Shown piece by piece: positions 8,210 to 16,330 of a stretch of 31,755 bases of DNA. The DNA lies in assembly GCA_934249265.1 (NCBI GenBank), contig CAKQKQ010000011.1:1-31755 (forward strand), read 5' to 3'. How positions within the stretch are numbered: the first letter of the stretch is position 1; each line of letters opens with the position of its first letter. The notes under the pieces were generated by a model. The model had not been told where the DNA came from. It did not search any database and saw nothing but the letters and a program-made list of their open reading frames with translations. The stretch comes from an uncultured Clostridia bacterium (lineage in GTDB: Bacteria > Bacillota > Clostridia > Christensenellales > Borkfalkiaceae). The position numbers were made by a program, and so were the translations under genes.

Positions 8210-8476
8210 TTACTTTCCCCGTTTTGCAAAATGCGAAATCAATGCGAAAATGCCCATTCGCAGCATATATTTCTTGACGTTGTGCGTGTAATAATATCCT
8301 TCGCACACGAAAAACCACATTATCGGCGCAGTCAACCGCCCCACAATATGCAATATAATAGCCGTAGGCTCGGTAGGAAATCCGAGATAAATCAAGTCGC
8401 ATACGTGGTCTATCGTCATTGCAAGAATGGCAATTAATTTTAAATGATTTGCATTTAATCCTTGCCGCAATTTCAT
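8210..8476 (-). pseudogene. Truncated TraX-family membrane protein
   Basis: The 88 residues match the beginning of TraX proteins (LNANHLKLIAILAMTIDHVC, then HIVGRLTAPIMWFFVCEGYYYTHN and YMLRMGIFALISHF). Full-length members are roughly 200 residues or more with eight or so membrane helices. This one stops right after the ISHF motif, and none of the following frames continues the family. TraX acetylates the pilin of F plasmids; chromosomal Firmicutes copies are putative acyltransferases. The gene begins five bases after the TetR stop, so it was the second gene of that operon. I read it as a 3'-truncated pseudogene. Confidence 0.7.
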
Positions 8477-8481
8477 TTTTA

Positions 8482-9099
8482 TTACCCCTTATACGTCTTG
8501 AAAAACTGCATAACGTGCCGTTCGATTAAACCCATAACTTCATCTTCGCGCTCCGGTTCGCGATCGCATAAGTTGAGCCAAACCGATACGGGAAGACAAA
8601 ACTGCGCCGCCATAATTTCGGGGTCGTCGTTTTTCAGTTTTCCTTGACTAATTAAAAAACGCATAAGTCCGGTAAAATAGTGCATGACGTTTGTGTAGTT
8701 TTGCTGTGTTTGCAATTTTTTAAGCGTAGGGTTTTGAAACTGCTCTATCGTCAACATTTTGCGCGACTTACTTATTTGCGGATCGTGCAGTATGTAGCGA
8801 ATTTGTCCCAAAACCATTTGCAAAATCGCATTGGGTGTCAAATTTTGCTTATCTTTTATAAAATCGGGGTCATCCCAATTTGCCAGCGCAAAAATAGAAC
8901 GTTTGTTGTACTCTTCAAAACTTTTTTGTACTAAAGCGTCGAGAATTTCTTGCTTACTTGTAAAATGACTGTAAAGCGAAGCCTTGCGAATACCCACCGC
9001 CTCGGCTATTTGCGAAACCGAGGTTGCCTCGTACCCTTGCGTTGAAAACAAGTCGAGCGCAACGTTTAAAATTTCTTGCTTTGTATTTCCTTTTTCCAT
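8482..9099 (-). CDS. TetR-family transcriptional regulator
   Basis: Residues 1 to about 50 form a TetR helix-turn-helix domain (KQEILNVALDLFSTQGYEATSVSQIAEAVGIRKASLYSHF, read in two overlapping parts). The rest is the helical ligand-binding and dimer domain, whose ligand cannot be predicted. Length (205) is normal. A GGAGA site precedes the ATG. About 200 bases upstream is a consensus promoter with an ACCG-AA-CGGT palindrome between -35 and -10, a typical place for TetR autorepression. The only gene downstream in the operon is the truncated TraX, so its original target may have been lost or may lie elsewhere. Confidence 0.9.
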   Translation of the reverse strand: MEKGNTKQEILNVALDLFSTQGYEATSVSQIAEAVGIRKASLYSHFTSKQEILDALVQKSFEEYNKRSIFALANWDDPDFIKDKQNLTPNAILQMVLGQIRYILHDPQISKSRKMLTIEQFQNPTLKKLQTQQNYTNVMHYFTGLMRFLISQGKLKNDDPEIMAAQFCLPVSVWLNLCDREPEREDEVMGLIERHVMQFFKTYKG

Positions 9100-9296
9100 G
9101 ACGCGATCTCCAAGTGATTTATTGAGTATTCCCCACTCACAATATAAAAAGTTTTGTAAAAAAGCACACGTAGCGCATTTTCAAACAAAACCACTCTTTT
9201 TCAAACGTATAAGCGCAAAGATTTTCTGTTTTTGCAAATTCTACAAGACCTTAAAATCTTTTTGCGAACGATAAAAAATCGTTTTTTGTAGTTTAT

Positions 9297-9325
9297 ATTA
9301 TACCTACCTACCGTTCGGTTGTCAA
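9297..9325 (-). promoter_or_regulatory. TetR promoter with operator in the spacer
   Basis: On the minus strand TTGACA (9320-9325) and TATAAT (9297-9302) are 17 bases apart, a perfect sigma-A promoter. The spacer holds ACCGAACGGT, an inverted repeat, followed by GTAGGTAGG. This arrangement predicts self-repression by the TetR protein. The region from here to 9495 holds no gene. Confidence 0.75.
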
Positions 9326-9495
9326 GTATCGTGACAAATTTTTTGCTTTGATAATTAAAAAACAGCAAAAATGTTTTATTTTTGCGTAAGTGCGCAAGGA
9401 CTTGAAAAATTTTGGTTTCAGTCAAAAGATTTTCTTCTTATAGTTTACTATGATGCCGTTTTTCTGCCGACAATAAAAAGTTTCGCCAAAACTTG

Positions 9496-9524
9496 TTGCA
9501 AAAGATATCGATTAGGAGTATAAT
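9496..9524 (+). promoter_or_regulatory. Promoter of the amidohydrolase gene
   Basis: TTGCAA (9496-9501), 17 bases, then TATAAT (9519-9524) on the plus strand, about 30 bases before the chosen start codon. The divergent TetR promoter is 170 bases away, so joint control is possible but not shown. Confidence 0.7.
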
Positions 9525-9554
9525 TAGATATTAAAAAAGACAATGAGGTTTTTT

Positions 9555-10838
9555 ATGAAGAATTATGCTTTCATAAACGCAAACGTAATCACCGAAAATG
9601 CATCTGATGACGTTTTGAAAAACGCAACCGTCATCGTGAAAGACGGTTTAGTTGCCGCCGTCGGAACAGATATACCCGTCCCCGAAGGGACGAAAACCAT
9701 AGACCTTAACGGCAAATATCTTATGCCAGGTCTTATCAATTTGCACGTTCATCTCCCCGGTTCGGGCATGCCTAAAGATACCAAAAAGCAAAATAAAAAA
9801 ACCGTGCGTAAACTAATGGGTAATCCGCTCACGAAATACATTGTCTATAAACTTTGCGCGTCTTACGCAAAAGTCGACCTTATGTCGGGCGTAACCACCA
9901 TACGAACCGTAGGCGGTTTGGACGATATCGACAGCAAAATTCGCGACGCTTCGGAAAAAGGCAAACTCGCTGCTCCGCGCGTTATCGCTTCTAATATGGC
10001 TGTGTCGGTCGAGGGCGGACATATGGCGGGACTGCTCGCATACGAAGCAAAAGACCCCGAAGACGGTCGCAACTACGTAAGAAAAATTGCTCAAACCAAA
10101 CCCGACCTCATTAAACTTATGATAACGGGCGGCGTTTTAGACGCCGAAAAAGAGGGCGAACCGGGCGTTTTGAGAATGAGTCCGGAAATAGTTGACGCGT
10201 GCTGCGACGAGGCGCACAAACTCGGCTTTAAGGTGGCGGCGCACGTCGAAAGTCCTTTGGGCGTAAAAGTTGCGCTTAAAGGCGGTGTGGACACCATCGA
10301 ACACGGCGCGGCTTTGGACGAAGAAGACGTCGAACTTTTCAAAGCGCATAAAGCGGCGCATATTTTGACCATATCCCCCACTATCCCGCTCTGCATGTTT
10401 GAGCCGGAGGTTTCGGGCGGCACTGAACTTCACCGCAAAAACGGCACGATAGTTTTTGAAGGCATGCTTGACTGCGCCAAAAAATGTTTGGCGGCTGGAG
10501 TGCCCGTCGGTCTCGGCACTGATACCGCTTGCCCGTTTGTCACTCATTACAACATGTGGCGAGAATTGGGCTATTTCGTCAAATATTTGGGCGTTACAAA
10601 CGATTTCGCCTTAAAAACCGCCACTATAATCAACGCAAAAATTGCGGGTATAGACAATATCACGGGTAGCGTCGAAATAGGAAAATCGGCAGACTTTTTA
10701 ATAACGTCCGAAAATCCGTTAAACGATATCTCTGCCCTTAGAAATCCCGCAACCGTCGTTTTAAGGGGCAAAATTTATCGCAACCCGAAAGTCAAAAAAT
10801 TCGAGTACGTCGAAAACGAACTTGACAAATATCTTTAA
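9555..10838 (+). CDS. Metal-dependent amidohydrolase
   Basis: This is a 427-residue protein of the amidohydrolase superfamily (imidazolonepropionase/prolidase-like branch). It has HVH (His64, His66) after the first beta strand, a Lys in LIKLMITGG for the carbamylated bridging ligand, His in KVAAHVE and TIEHGAAL, and Asp in GLGTDTACP. All metal ligands are present, so it should be an active cytoplasmic hydrolase of a cyclic amide or dipeptide-like substrate. The C-terminal GSVEIGKSADFLI is typical. I chose the ATG at 9555 because GAGG precedes it by six bases; an ATG four codons earlier has no ribosome site. It is the only clear plus-strand gene and is monocistronic. Confidence 0.9.
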   Translation: MKNYAFINANVITENASDDVLKNATVIVKDGLVAAVGTDIPVPEGTKTIDLNGKYLMPGLINLHVHLPGSGMPKDTKKQNKKTVRKLMGNPLTKYIVYKLCASYAKVDLMSGVTTIRTVGGLDDIDSKIRDASEKGKLAAPRVIASNMAVSVEGGHMAGLLAYEAKDPEDGRNYVRKIAQTKPDLIKLMITGGVLDAEKEGEPGVLRMSPEIVDACCDEAHKLGFKVAAHVESPLGVKVALKGGVDTIEHGAALDEEDVELFKAHKAAHILTISPTIPLCMFEPEVSGGTELHRKNGTIVFEGMLDCAKKCLAAGVPVGLGTDTACPFVTHYNMWRELGYFVKYLGVTNDFALKTATIINAKIAGIDNITGSVEIGKSADFLITSENPLNDISALRNPATVVLRGKIYRNPKVKKFEYVENELDKYL

Positions 10839-10841
10839 AAT

Positions 10842-10867
10842 AAAACTCCGCCAAAGCGGAGTTTTTT
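10842..10867 (+). terminator. Intrinsic terminator of the amidohydrolase gene
   Basis: Ten-base arms (AAAACTCCGC/GCGGAGTTTT) around a CAAA loop with a T run, starting four bases after the stop codon. Confidence 0.88.
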
Positions 10868-10918
10868 ACATATGGCAAATATCATAAAAACCACGTAAAA
10901 CGTAGAGTTTTTCTTTAT

Positions 10919-10958
10919 AAAAAATCTTGCTCCCGACAATTTGAGAGCAAGATTTTTT
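10919..10958. terminator. Bidirectional terminator between convergent units
   Basis: Perfect 12-base arms (AAAATCTTGCTC/GAGCAAGATTTT) with a 12-base loop, and T runs on both strands. It can back up the amidohydrolase terminator and is also the only strong terminator for the long minus-strand operon that ends at 11178. The DNA between them (10959-11177) has no gene I can support. Confidence 0.8.
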
Positions 10959-11177
10959 TATGTCTTTAATTTGATTTTTTGGGGACTTTTACAGCAAACG
11001 CATTAAACTCGTCTATCTTTTTGAAAATATAAAACTTTTACTTTGTCTTGAGTGCCGACTATCCATGCAAGCAAGGTTTTGAAAACTTACGCCGTTATGC
11101 TTATCAAATACGGCTTTCAGTCATTAACAATTTATCGTTGCTAAATATATTCCCTAAAATCCCGAGTTTTTTGCATT

Positions 11178-12437
11178 TTACATTATTGACTTCTTTAATT
11201 TTTTCTTGCGTTTCGCTACGATTATAATAGTCACGACTACTCCCGCGATAACAACTACCGCGCCGACCAAAATCAAAGCGTATCCCCACATCGGCATATG
11301 AAACGCTACGCCGGGGATACAAACTATAAACGTTCCCGTTTTGTCGGTTTCGGCGACGACGTATCTTCCGTAACCGCTTGCGGAAAGTTTTGTCAAACTG
11401 CCGTTTTCGTCCATATAGTAAACTTCAGCTTTCGTGCGGTCAAAATAATCGTCCGCGCGGAACAACAATTCGACTTTGCCGCTCAAGGTCAAGACTTCGC
11501 CGTCTTCGCTTAAAAACTCAGCCGAATAAACTTCAAAATTATCGGCAATTTTTTTCATTGCAGAAGCCGCTTTTTTGTAATTTGACGAACCGTCGGTAAC
11601 TTTTCCCGCAATAATTCCCGCCTTTTCGGGCAACACGTTATGCGTATCTTTAAATTTCACAATATCGTTCTCGCCCGTGATAGAGCGAACGGTCACGACA
11701 TACTCCGAAAACGTATCGTTGCCGAGAGAAGTTTTGTATTGCGTGTTAATTGCCTTGTAGATTATTTTATACTCGCCGACTTTGTCAAGCGTGAGTTTTC
11801 CGCCCGAAACATCGACGGACTCGTCTCCGAAAACCGCAGTAATCACAACGGTACTGTCTTCGTTGCCTAAGTTTGCCGATGCTTTAGGAATCGGGAAAAC
11901 CGTGCCGACTTTAAGTGAATATTCTGCCGCCGCTTTCGTAGAGATAACGGGAACGAACTCCGCGGGGCGTTCGCCCAAATCACGAACAGTATCGGAAGTT
12001 TTATTAGCCGACGAGAGGTTTAGCGTAGCGGTAAAATTCGTTTCGCGCGACATAGCGTTTATGTACGCCGAAAACGAAAGTTCGCTTTTTAAATTGTTTT
12101 CGGAAAGCGTATAGGTGTAATAAGTCCAACCGTTCTTTTTTTCGCTCGTTTTACCGACTTCCTTTCCTTCGAGGTTCAAATTCAAGTAGCCTATCGACGA
12201 ACTGAACCCGAACGTCATATAATATTTGCCGCCGAATTTCTCCACGGTGACGGGGTTTGTAAAATTATCCGCACCCATCTTTAAATCGAGATTTACCGAA
12301 ACGCTGTACGTTCCGTCGCCGCCGCTTATTAACTGCTCGCTTGCGGCATAAATAGAGGAAGTAGATTGAAACAATACGCAAAGGATAAGTGCAAATATCG
12401 CTATTTGCGCAGCAAAGATTTTTTTAAATTTTACCAT
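11178..12437 (-). CDS. Membrane-anchored surface protein with divergent NEAT-like domain
   Basis: The protein (419 residues) has a signal peptide (cut near SIYAA, about 31). A NEAT-like domain follows at about 41-142: GDGTYSVSVNL, NPVTVEKFGGKYYMTFGFSSS, IGYLNLNLEG, then a paired-strand tail ENNLKSELSFSAYINAM and FTATLNL. A beta-rich domain spans about 158-255, and a C-terminal helix (about 382-410) ends in a Lys/Arg tail; there is no LPXTG. NEAT domains bind heme at the cell surface. The usual YxxxY heme motif is missing; Met54 and Met129 are placed where Shp of Streptococcus pyogenes, also NEAT-like and membrane-anchored, uses Met ligands. It overlaps the upstream lipoprotein gene by ATGGTAA, so it is translationally coupled and last in the metal-box operon. 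Heme binding is inference. Confidence 0.7.
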   Translation of the reverse strand: MVKFKKIFAAQIAIFALILCVLFQSTSSIYAASEQLISGGDGTYSVSVNLDLKMGADNFTNPVTVEKFGGKYYMTFGFSSSIGYLNLNLEGKEVGKTSEKKNGWTYYTYTLSENNLKSELSFSAYINAMSRETNFTATLNLSSANKTSDTVRDLGERPAEFVPVISTKAAAEYSLKVGTVFPIPKASANLGNEDSTVVITAVFGDESVDVSGGKLTLDKVGEYKIIYKAINTQYKTSLGNDTFSEYVVTVRSITGENDIVKFKDTHNVLPEKAGIIAGKVTDGSSNYKKAASAMKKIADNFEVYSAEFLSEDGEVLTLSGKVELLFRADDYFDRTKAEVYYMDENGSLTKLSASGYGRYVVAETDKTGTFIVCIPGVAFHMPMWGYALILVGAVVVIAGVVVTIIIVAKRKKKLKKSIM

Positions 12438-15400
12438 ACTTCATTTCCCTCGCTGTCAACAAACACCGCAACAAGAACGGTATCTTTAGTGAACTTATAA
12501 GTAGATAAGTCTATCACAGTCATGCTTTCATCGCCTTGAACGAACCAACCTTTAAACGTATAACCCGTTTTTGCAACGACCGTTCTGTTCGATTCAAGAC
12601 CGTTTCCTTCTATAACGGAATCGTTCCTTATAACCGAAGCGGAATATGCCGTATTAATTGAATATTTTACGGTAAGCAATTTTTTGTATACTGCGTTAAT
12701 CGTAAAATAATCGCTATCGTCGGATACTTCGTTTAAATAAATTTTCCCGTTTTTAACGGCATCGCCCAAGAAACCGCCCGTCCACCCCGCGAGAACACGT
12801 CCTACAGGCGCATAAACTTTATATACGGACAAGTCGATAATATAATAACCGCTTGAAGAATCCCTAAAATAATGTTTTATTCTATCGTCGTTTCCTTCCG
12901 ATTTTGCAGTAACGGTAATACCGCTGTCCCATATTGCATACAACGTTACGTTTTGCGAATTGTACTTGCCGATAAAATCCGATATGCCGTTTTTAACTAC
13001 GTCACGAGACGTTGCGTTTCTGTCTATATACTGCGTCCAACCGAATAAAATATCCTTTCCCTCAAATTCTTTTTCGTTAAGCGCGGTGATATTGTTGCTC
13101 AAATTGTACGTTACCGTTCTCTCTGTAAGTCCGTCGGTGAACAAATGATCATTATCAGTAACAAACGTAATCGTAACGTCGCAGTTGTCCGACAAAACGT
13201 TGACAACTTGTCCGAACGAATAAGACGTGCCGTTTAGCGAAAAACGGAAACCGACGTAAAACTCACCCGCCTCGTTAAACTTCAAAGAATACTCATATTC
13301 TCCTTTATTAAGCGTATAAGTTCTGTTTGCATAAAAACTGTTGTCGGTTTTACCGCCGATTCTGTGTTGAACGACTATATACGACGTTGCTATTTCATTG
13401 CCTTCGTTACTGTAAAGGCGCGGAATACTCATCGTATACAAAGTATTTGCAAAATACGAGTTATATTTAAGCATATCCGTGGTTTTTTCACCCGAAAATC
13501 CTACGCCGTAAATATAATTGCTGTTGAATTTATTTCCGAAATAAGAAAATTCAAGCGATACGGTAAACCAAGAATAATTTTCCATATAGTCTTTTATTTT
13601 TTTAATTACGGAATCTATATCGCCGTTTACTATATCGCGCGAAATTGTCGTGCTACGATTATTTTTATCCGCCAAAAATGCGGAAAATCCCGTCAAACTC
13701 ATGCGATAAGGCGCGTCGCTGCCGATAATCATACTGAAAGATCTCGAAAGTTTTTCGTCGCAATTATCTTTAGTCAAATATATCGACTCACTTGCCTTTA
13801 CGTCTTTTATTTTCCCGTATTCGTCGTATTTAACGTCGCCTTCGTCCATTATTTCGCCGTTATCGGACTCGATACGGTACGTTTCCTTTTGCGAAGCGAC
13901 ATATTTAAACCGAATAAATTTCGTTTCGCCATATACGTTTACAAGTTCGTAACACACATAAGTTTCATAAGCGGACGCCGTAAAATCTTTGTTTTGATGC
14001 CCGATATAAGTCAAAGAATAAACGCCGTTTATATTCGTGAAAATTCCGACGTGAAGAGGATTTATGCAAGACTCGTCATCATACCAATTATTTCTAAAAC
14101 GCACGTTTTTTACGCCCGTCCACGAGTAAGTAAGTATCGGCAATTCCACCGACGAGCCTTCTTTATCTATCGTATCGGAAACGTATGCGTTATACTCTTC
14201 CGACCATTCCCAATTGTGATTTTCATCGGTAAATCTATAATCGGGCTCACTATTTTTAACGATTTCGACAATTGCCGTTTTTTCAATACCGTAATCATCT
14301 GTAGAAACGAACACTATTGCAAAATCCGAAGAAAAGGTAAAAGCCTTATTTACCGTGATTTCATTCGAGAAATCGATTTTATCGCCGTTTAAAGCAAAAC
14401 CTTTGTATCGAACGGTCGAAAAATCGGTATCTTTGCATACTTTTTCGTGATAAATATCTTCAAGTCTGATAACGTCGCCTTGATTAAAAGTTTTGCCGAG
14501 TCTGAATTTCGACGATTCACGCATTCCGTTAGAGCCGAACGTCTGCACGGACATAGAATCGTAATATAATTCTTCACCGTTTTTTCTGCTTGTTTCGGCG
14601 TCATACCCGTAAATATTTGTCTGGATATCGAAATGCGCTATTTCATATCTTGCGTCGGCTACGTTTTTCGAGTTTGTTTCGTCGGTAGGTCTGAATGTTA
14701 TTTTACTGTTATACACCTTTCTTGTGGAATACGGTGCGTTTGCGTCGGTTGCCGAATACCAGAAATTCATCATCTTCGTAGACAAGCCGTTTTTCAGCGT
14801 TTCGTCATAAGTCAAGTTTTTATCGTTAAGGTCGGAATAGTTCCCCGGATAAAAACTGCCCGACGTTTCAAAAGAATAACTATCGTCCGAAAGTTCTTGA
14901 TAATCTACGTTTTCATCGGAAAGTTTTATGATATGGTCGTAATCCATATACAGAATTTGCATTCCCGAACCCATACCGCCCGCGACTTCCATAAAGCCCG
15001 AAACGGAATACATAATCCCGAATTCCCTTTTAAAGTTTGTTCCGAGATCTATAATCGAATATATTTTATAGTTATCCGTATGAAATTCCACCGAATAATC
15101 GACATATTTCTTCGCATTGTAAGTTTCGGGATAATAACTCGATTCAACTTCTCCGTTAAAGCCCGTCGTATCAAGTTCGAAACAATATTGATTCGGCATA
15201 AACGACATCATTCTGTAAAATAGATTTTGATAATAAGGCTTTTCAAGTTTTCCAAGCGTAAATTGAACAAGTCCCGCATAAGGCGTGAACGGTTTAATCA
15301 ATTTATACTTTCCGTTTTCCGCTTTAAGATAAGAAAAAACCGAATTGAAACCGTCGCCCATAGACGATTTGTTTGCTATCGTTTTGAAATAACTTCTTAC

Positions 15401-16261
15401 GAGATAATAGCCGTCTTCAAGCGGAACGCTTGTGTCTACATAAGGCGTTTTAAAACCTATGATTCTTGTTATTTTAAATTCAACGGTATACGTTGTGGTC
15501 GTGCCGTATCTTTCCTCGTCGGAAAGTCCTTCCGCATTCCAATTTGTCGTTTCGATATCGAGATAGATAGGTACGGACAAGTCTATATCCGTTATGCGGA
15601 TATATATCGTCTTCACCGTGTCAGAAAGCGAATTTACGCTTTCTTTTATATAAACGCTTGACGGATTTTTAAGGGCGTTTACCGTTACTTTATAAGAATC
15701 GGCAAGCGCGCCGTAAGGCTCTGGGTCAATGCAGTCGTATTCGATTTTAAGCAATAAATCGTTATCCGATTTTTCTATATATGTATTTTCAACCGAAATG
15801 TTTTCGGGAAATTTTTTATAACCGCCGTACTTGGCTGCGGTTTGTCCTTCTTTAATTGTATCTTCAAGAATTTCGGCTTCAAAATCTATATCGTACGTTC
15901 CGCTTATCGTCATGTCTTCTTTAATCCACTTTGCATAAAGCGTTACGTCGCTCATTGTCATAAGAAGCAAATTATCTTGATATTGCGTATGATATTCCTT
16001 ATCAAAAAACCAACCGCCGAAAACATAGCCGACTTTCTGCGGCGAAGGTAAAACGGGGATGCTTTTTGCTGTGTATGTTAAATCTTCCAAAGGTTCGTCA
16101 AGCCCTTCGGAAGAAAAAGAGATTTTATATTCTTTATCGCCATACGCGTCTTTAATAACGTCTTGCGGCGTTTTTATATTACTTTCGGAACAAGCGAAAA
16201 GCGTGGTGAGACTTGCGGCGCACAATATAAATATAATAACTTTAAAAAATAACTTTTTCAT
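12431..16261 (-). CDS. Large lipoprotein with InlB-type repeats and NEAT-like segment
   Basis: This 1276-residue protein has a lipoprotein signal with lipobox LFAC (Cys24). An InlB-type (Listeria-Bacteroides) repeat lies at about 46-113 (GYVFGGWFFDKEY...VTLYAKW). Residues 119-264 resemble a NEAT domain: SGTYDIDFEAEI at the start, then TIYIRITDIDLSVPIYLDIE and YTVEFKI at the end. A second possible start (LEDGYYLVRSYF, SSMGDGFNSVF, ENGKYKLIKPF) lies at about 281-325. The middle 600 residues are beta-rich and unrecognised. Three more InlB-like repeats form the C-terminus (FGW, AGW and KGW cores). It would sit on the outer face of the membrane as a ligand-binding or adhesive protein. It follows the LRR lipoprotein gene and is coupled to the NEAT gene. 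The NEAT assignment is tentative; the lipoprotein and repeat calls are firm. Confidence 0.75.
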   Translation of the reverse strand: MKKLFFKVIIFILCAASLTTLFACSESNIKTPQDVIKDAYGDKEYKISFSSEGLDEPLEDLTYTAKSIPVLPSPQKVGYVFGGWFFDKEYHTQYQDNLLLMTMSDVTLYAKWIKEDMTISGTYDIDFEAEILEDTIKEGQTAAKYGGYKKFPENISVENTYIEKSDNDLLLKIEYDCIDPEPYGALADSYKVTVNALKNPSSVYIKESVNSLSDTVKTIYIRITDIDLSVPIYLDIETTNWNAEGLSDEERYGTTTTYTVEFKITRIIGFKTPYVDTSVPLEDGYYLVRSYFKTIANKSSMGDGFNSVFSYLKAENGKYKLIKPFTPYAGLVQFTLGKLEKPYYQNLFYRMMSFMPNQYCFELDTTGFNGEVESSYYPETYNAKKYVDYSVEFHTDNYKIYSIIDLGTNFKREFGIMYSVSGFMEVAGGMGSGMQILYMDYDHIIKLSDENVDYQELSDDSYSFETSGSFYPGNYSDLNDKNLTYDETLKNGLSTKMMNFWYSATDANAPYSTRKVYNSKITFRPTDETNSKNVADARYEIAHFDIQTNIYGYDAETSRKNGEELYYDSMSVQTFGSNGMRESSKFRLGKTFNQGDVIRLEDIYHEKVCKDTDFSTVRYKGFALNGDKIDFSNEITVNKAFTFSSDFAIVFVSTDDYGIEKTAIVEIVKNSEPDYRFTDENHNWEWSEEYNAYVSDTIDKEGSSVELPILTYSWTGVKNVRFRNNWYDDESCINPLHVGIFTNINGVYSLTYIGHQNKDFTASAYETYVCYELVNVYGETKFIRFKYVASQKETYRIESDNGEIMDEGDVKYDEYGKIKDVKASESIYLTKDNCDEKLSRSFSMIIGSDAPYRMSLTGFSAFLADKNNRSTTISRDIVNGDIDSVIKKIKDYMENYSWFTVSLEFSYFGNKFNSNYIYGVGFSGEKTTDMLKYNSYFANTLYTMSIPRLYSNEGNEIATSYIVVQHRIGGKTDNSFYANRTYTLNKGEYEYSLKFNEAGEFYVGFRFSLNGTSYSFGQVVNVLSDNCDVTITFVTDNDHLFTDGLTERTVTYNLSNNITALNEKEFEGKDILFGWTQYIDRNATSRDVVKNGISDFIGKYNSQNVTLYAIWDSGITVTAKSEGNDDRIKHYFRDSSSGYYIIDLSVYKVYAPVGRVLAGWTGGFLGDAVKNGKIYLNEVSDDSDYFTINAVYKKLLTVKYSINTAYSASVIRNDSVIEGNGLESNRTVVAKTGYTFKGWFVQGDESMTVIDLSTYKFTKDTVLVAVFVDSEGNEVW

Positions 16262-16284
16262 TGCACCCTCTATAAAAGCGGAAT

Positions 16285-16314
16285 CGTATACGCCCGCAAA
16301 ATCGGGCGTATACG
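16285..16314 (-). other. Intercistronic RNA hairpin
   Basis: Perfect 12-base arms (CGTATACGCCCG and its complement) around a six-base loop, lying between two genes of the operon. No T run follows on the minus strand, so it is more likely an mRNA-stabilising or processing element than a terminator. Confidence 0.7.
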
Positions 16315-16330
16315 GATTTCCTTATAATTA

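Noticed and set aside
8169..8402. Frameshift continuation of TraX in another frame
   Set aside because: The alternative frame ends in a plausible-looking tail but shows no TraX helices, so it does not restore the gene.
13364..15661. Long plus-strand open frames opposite the 1276-residue lipoprotein gene
   Set aside because: They are antisense shadows of a clearly coding minus-strand gene; their products are low-complexity Arg/Ile/Phe-rich and have no ribosome sites.
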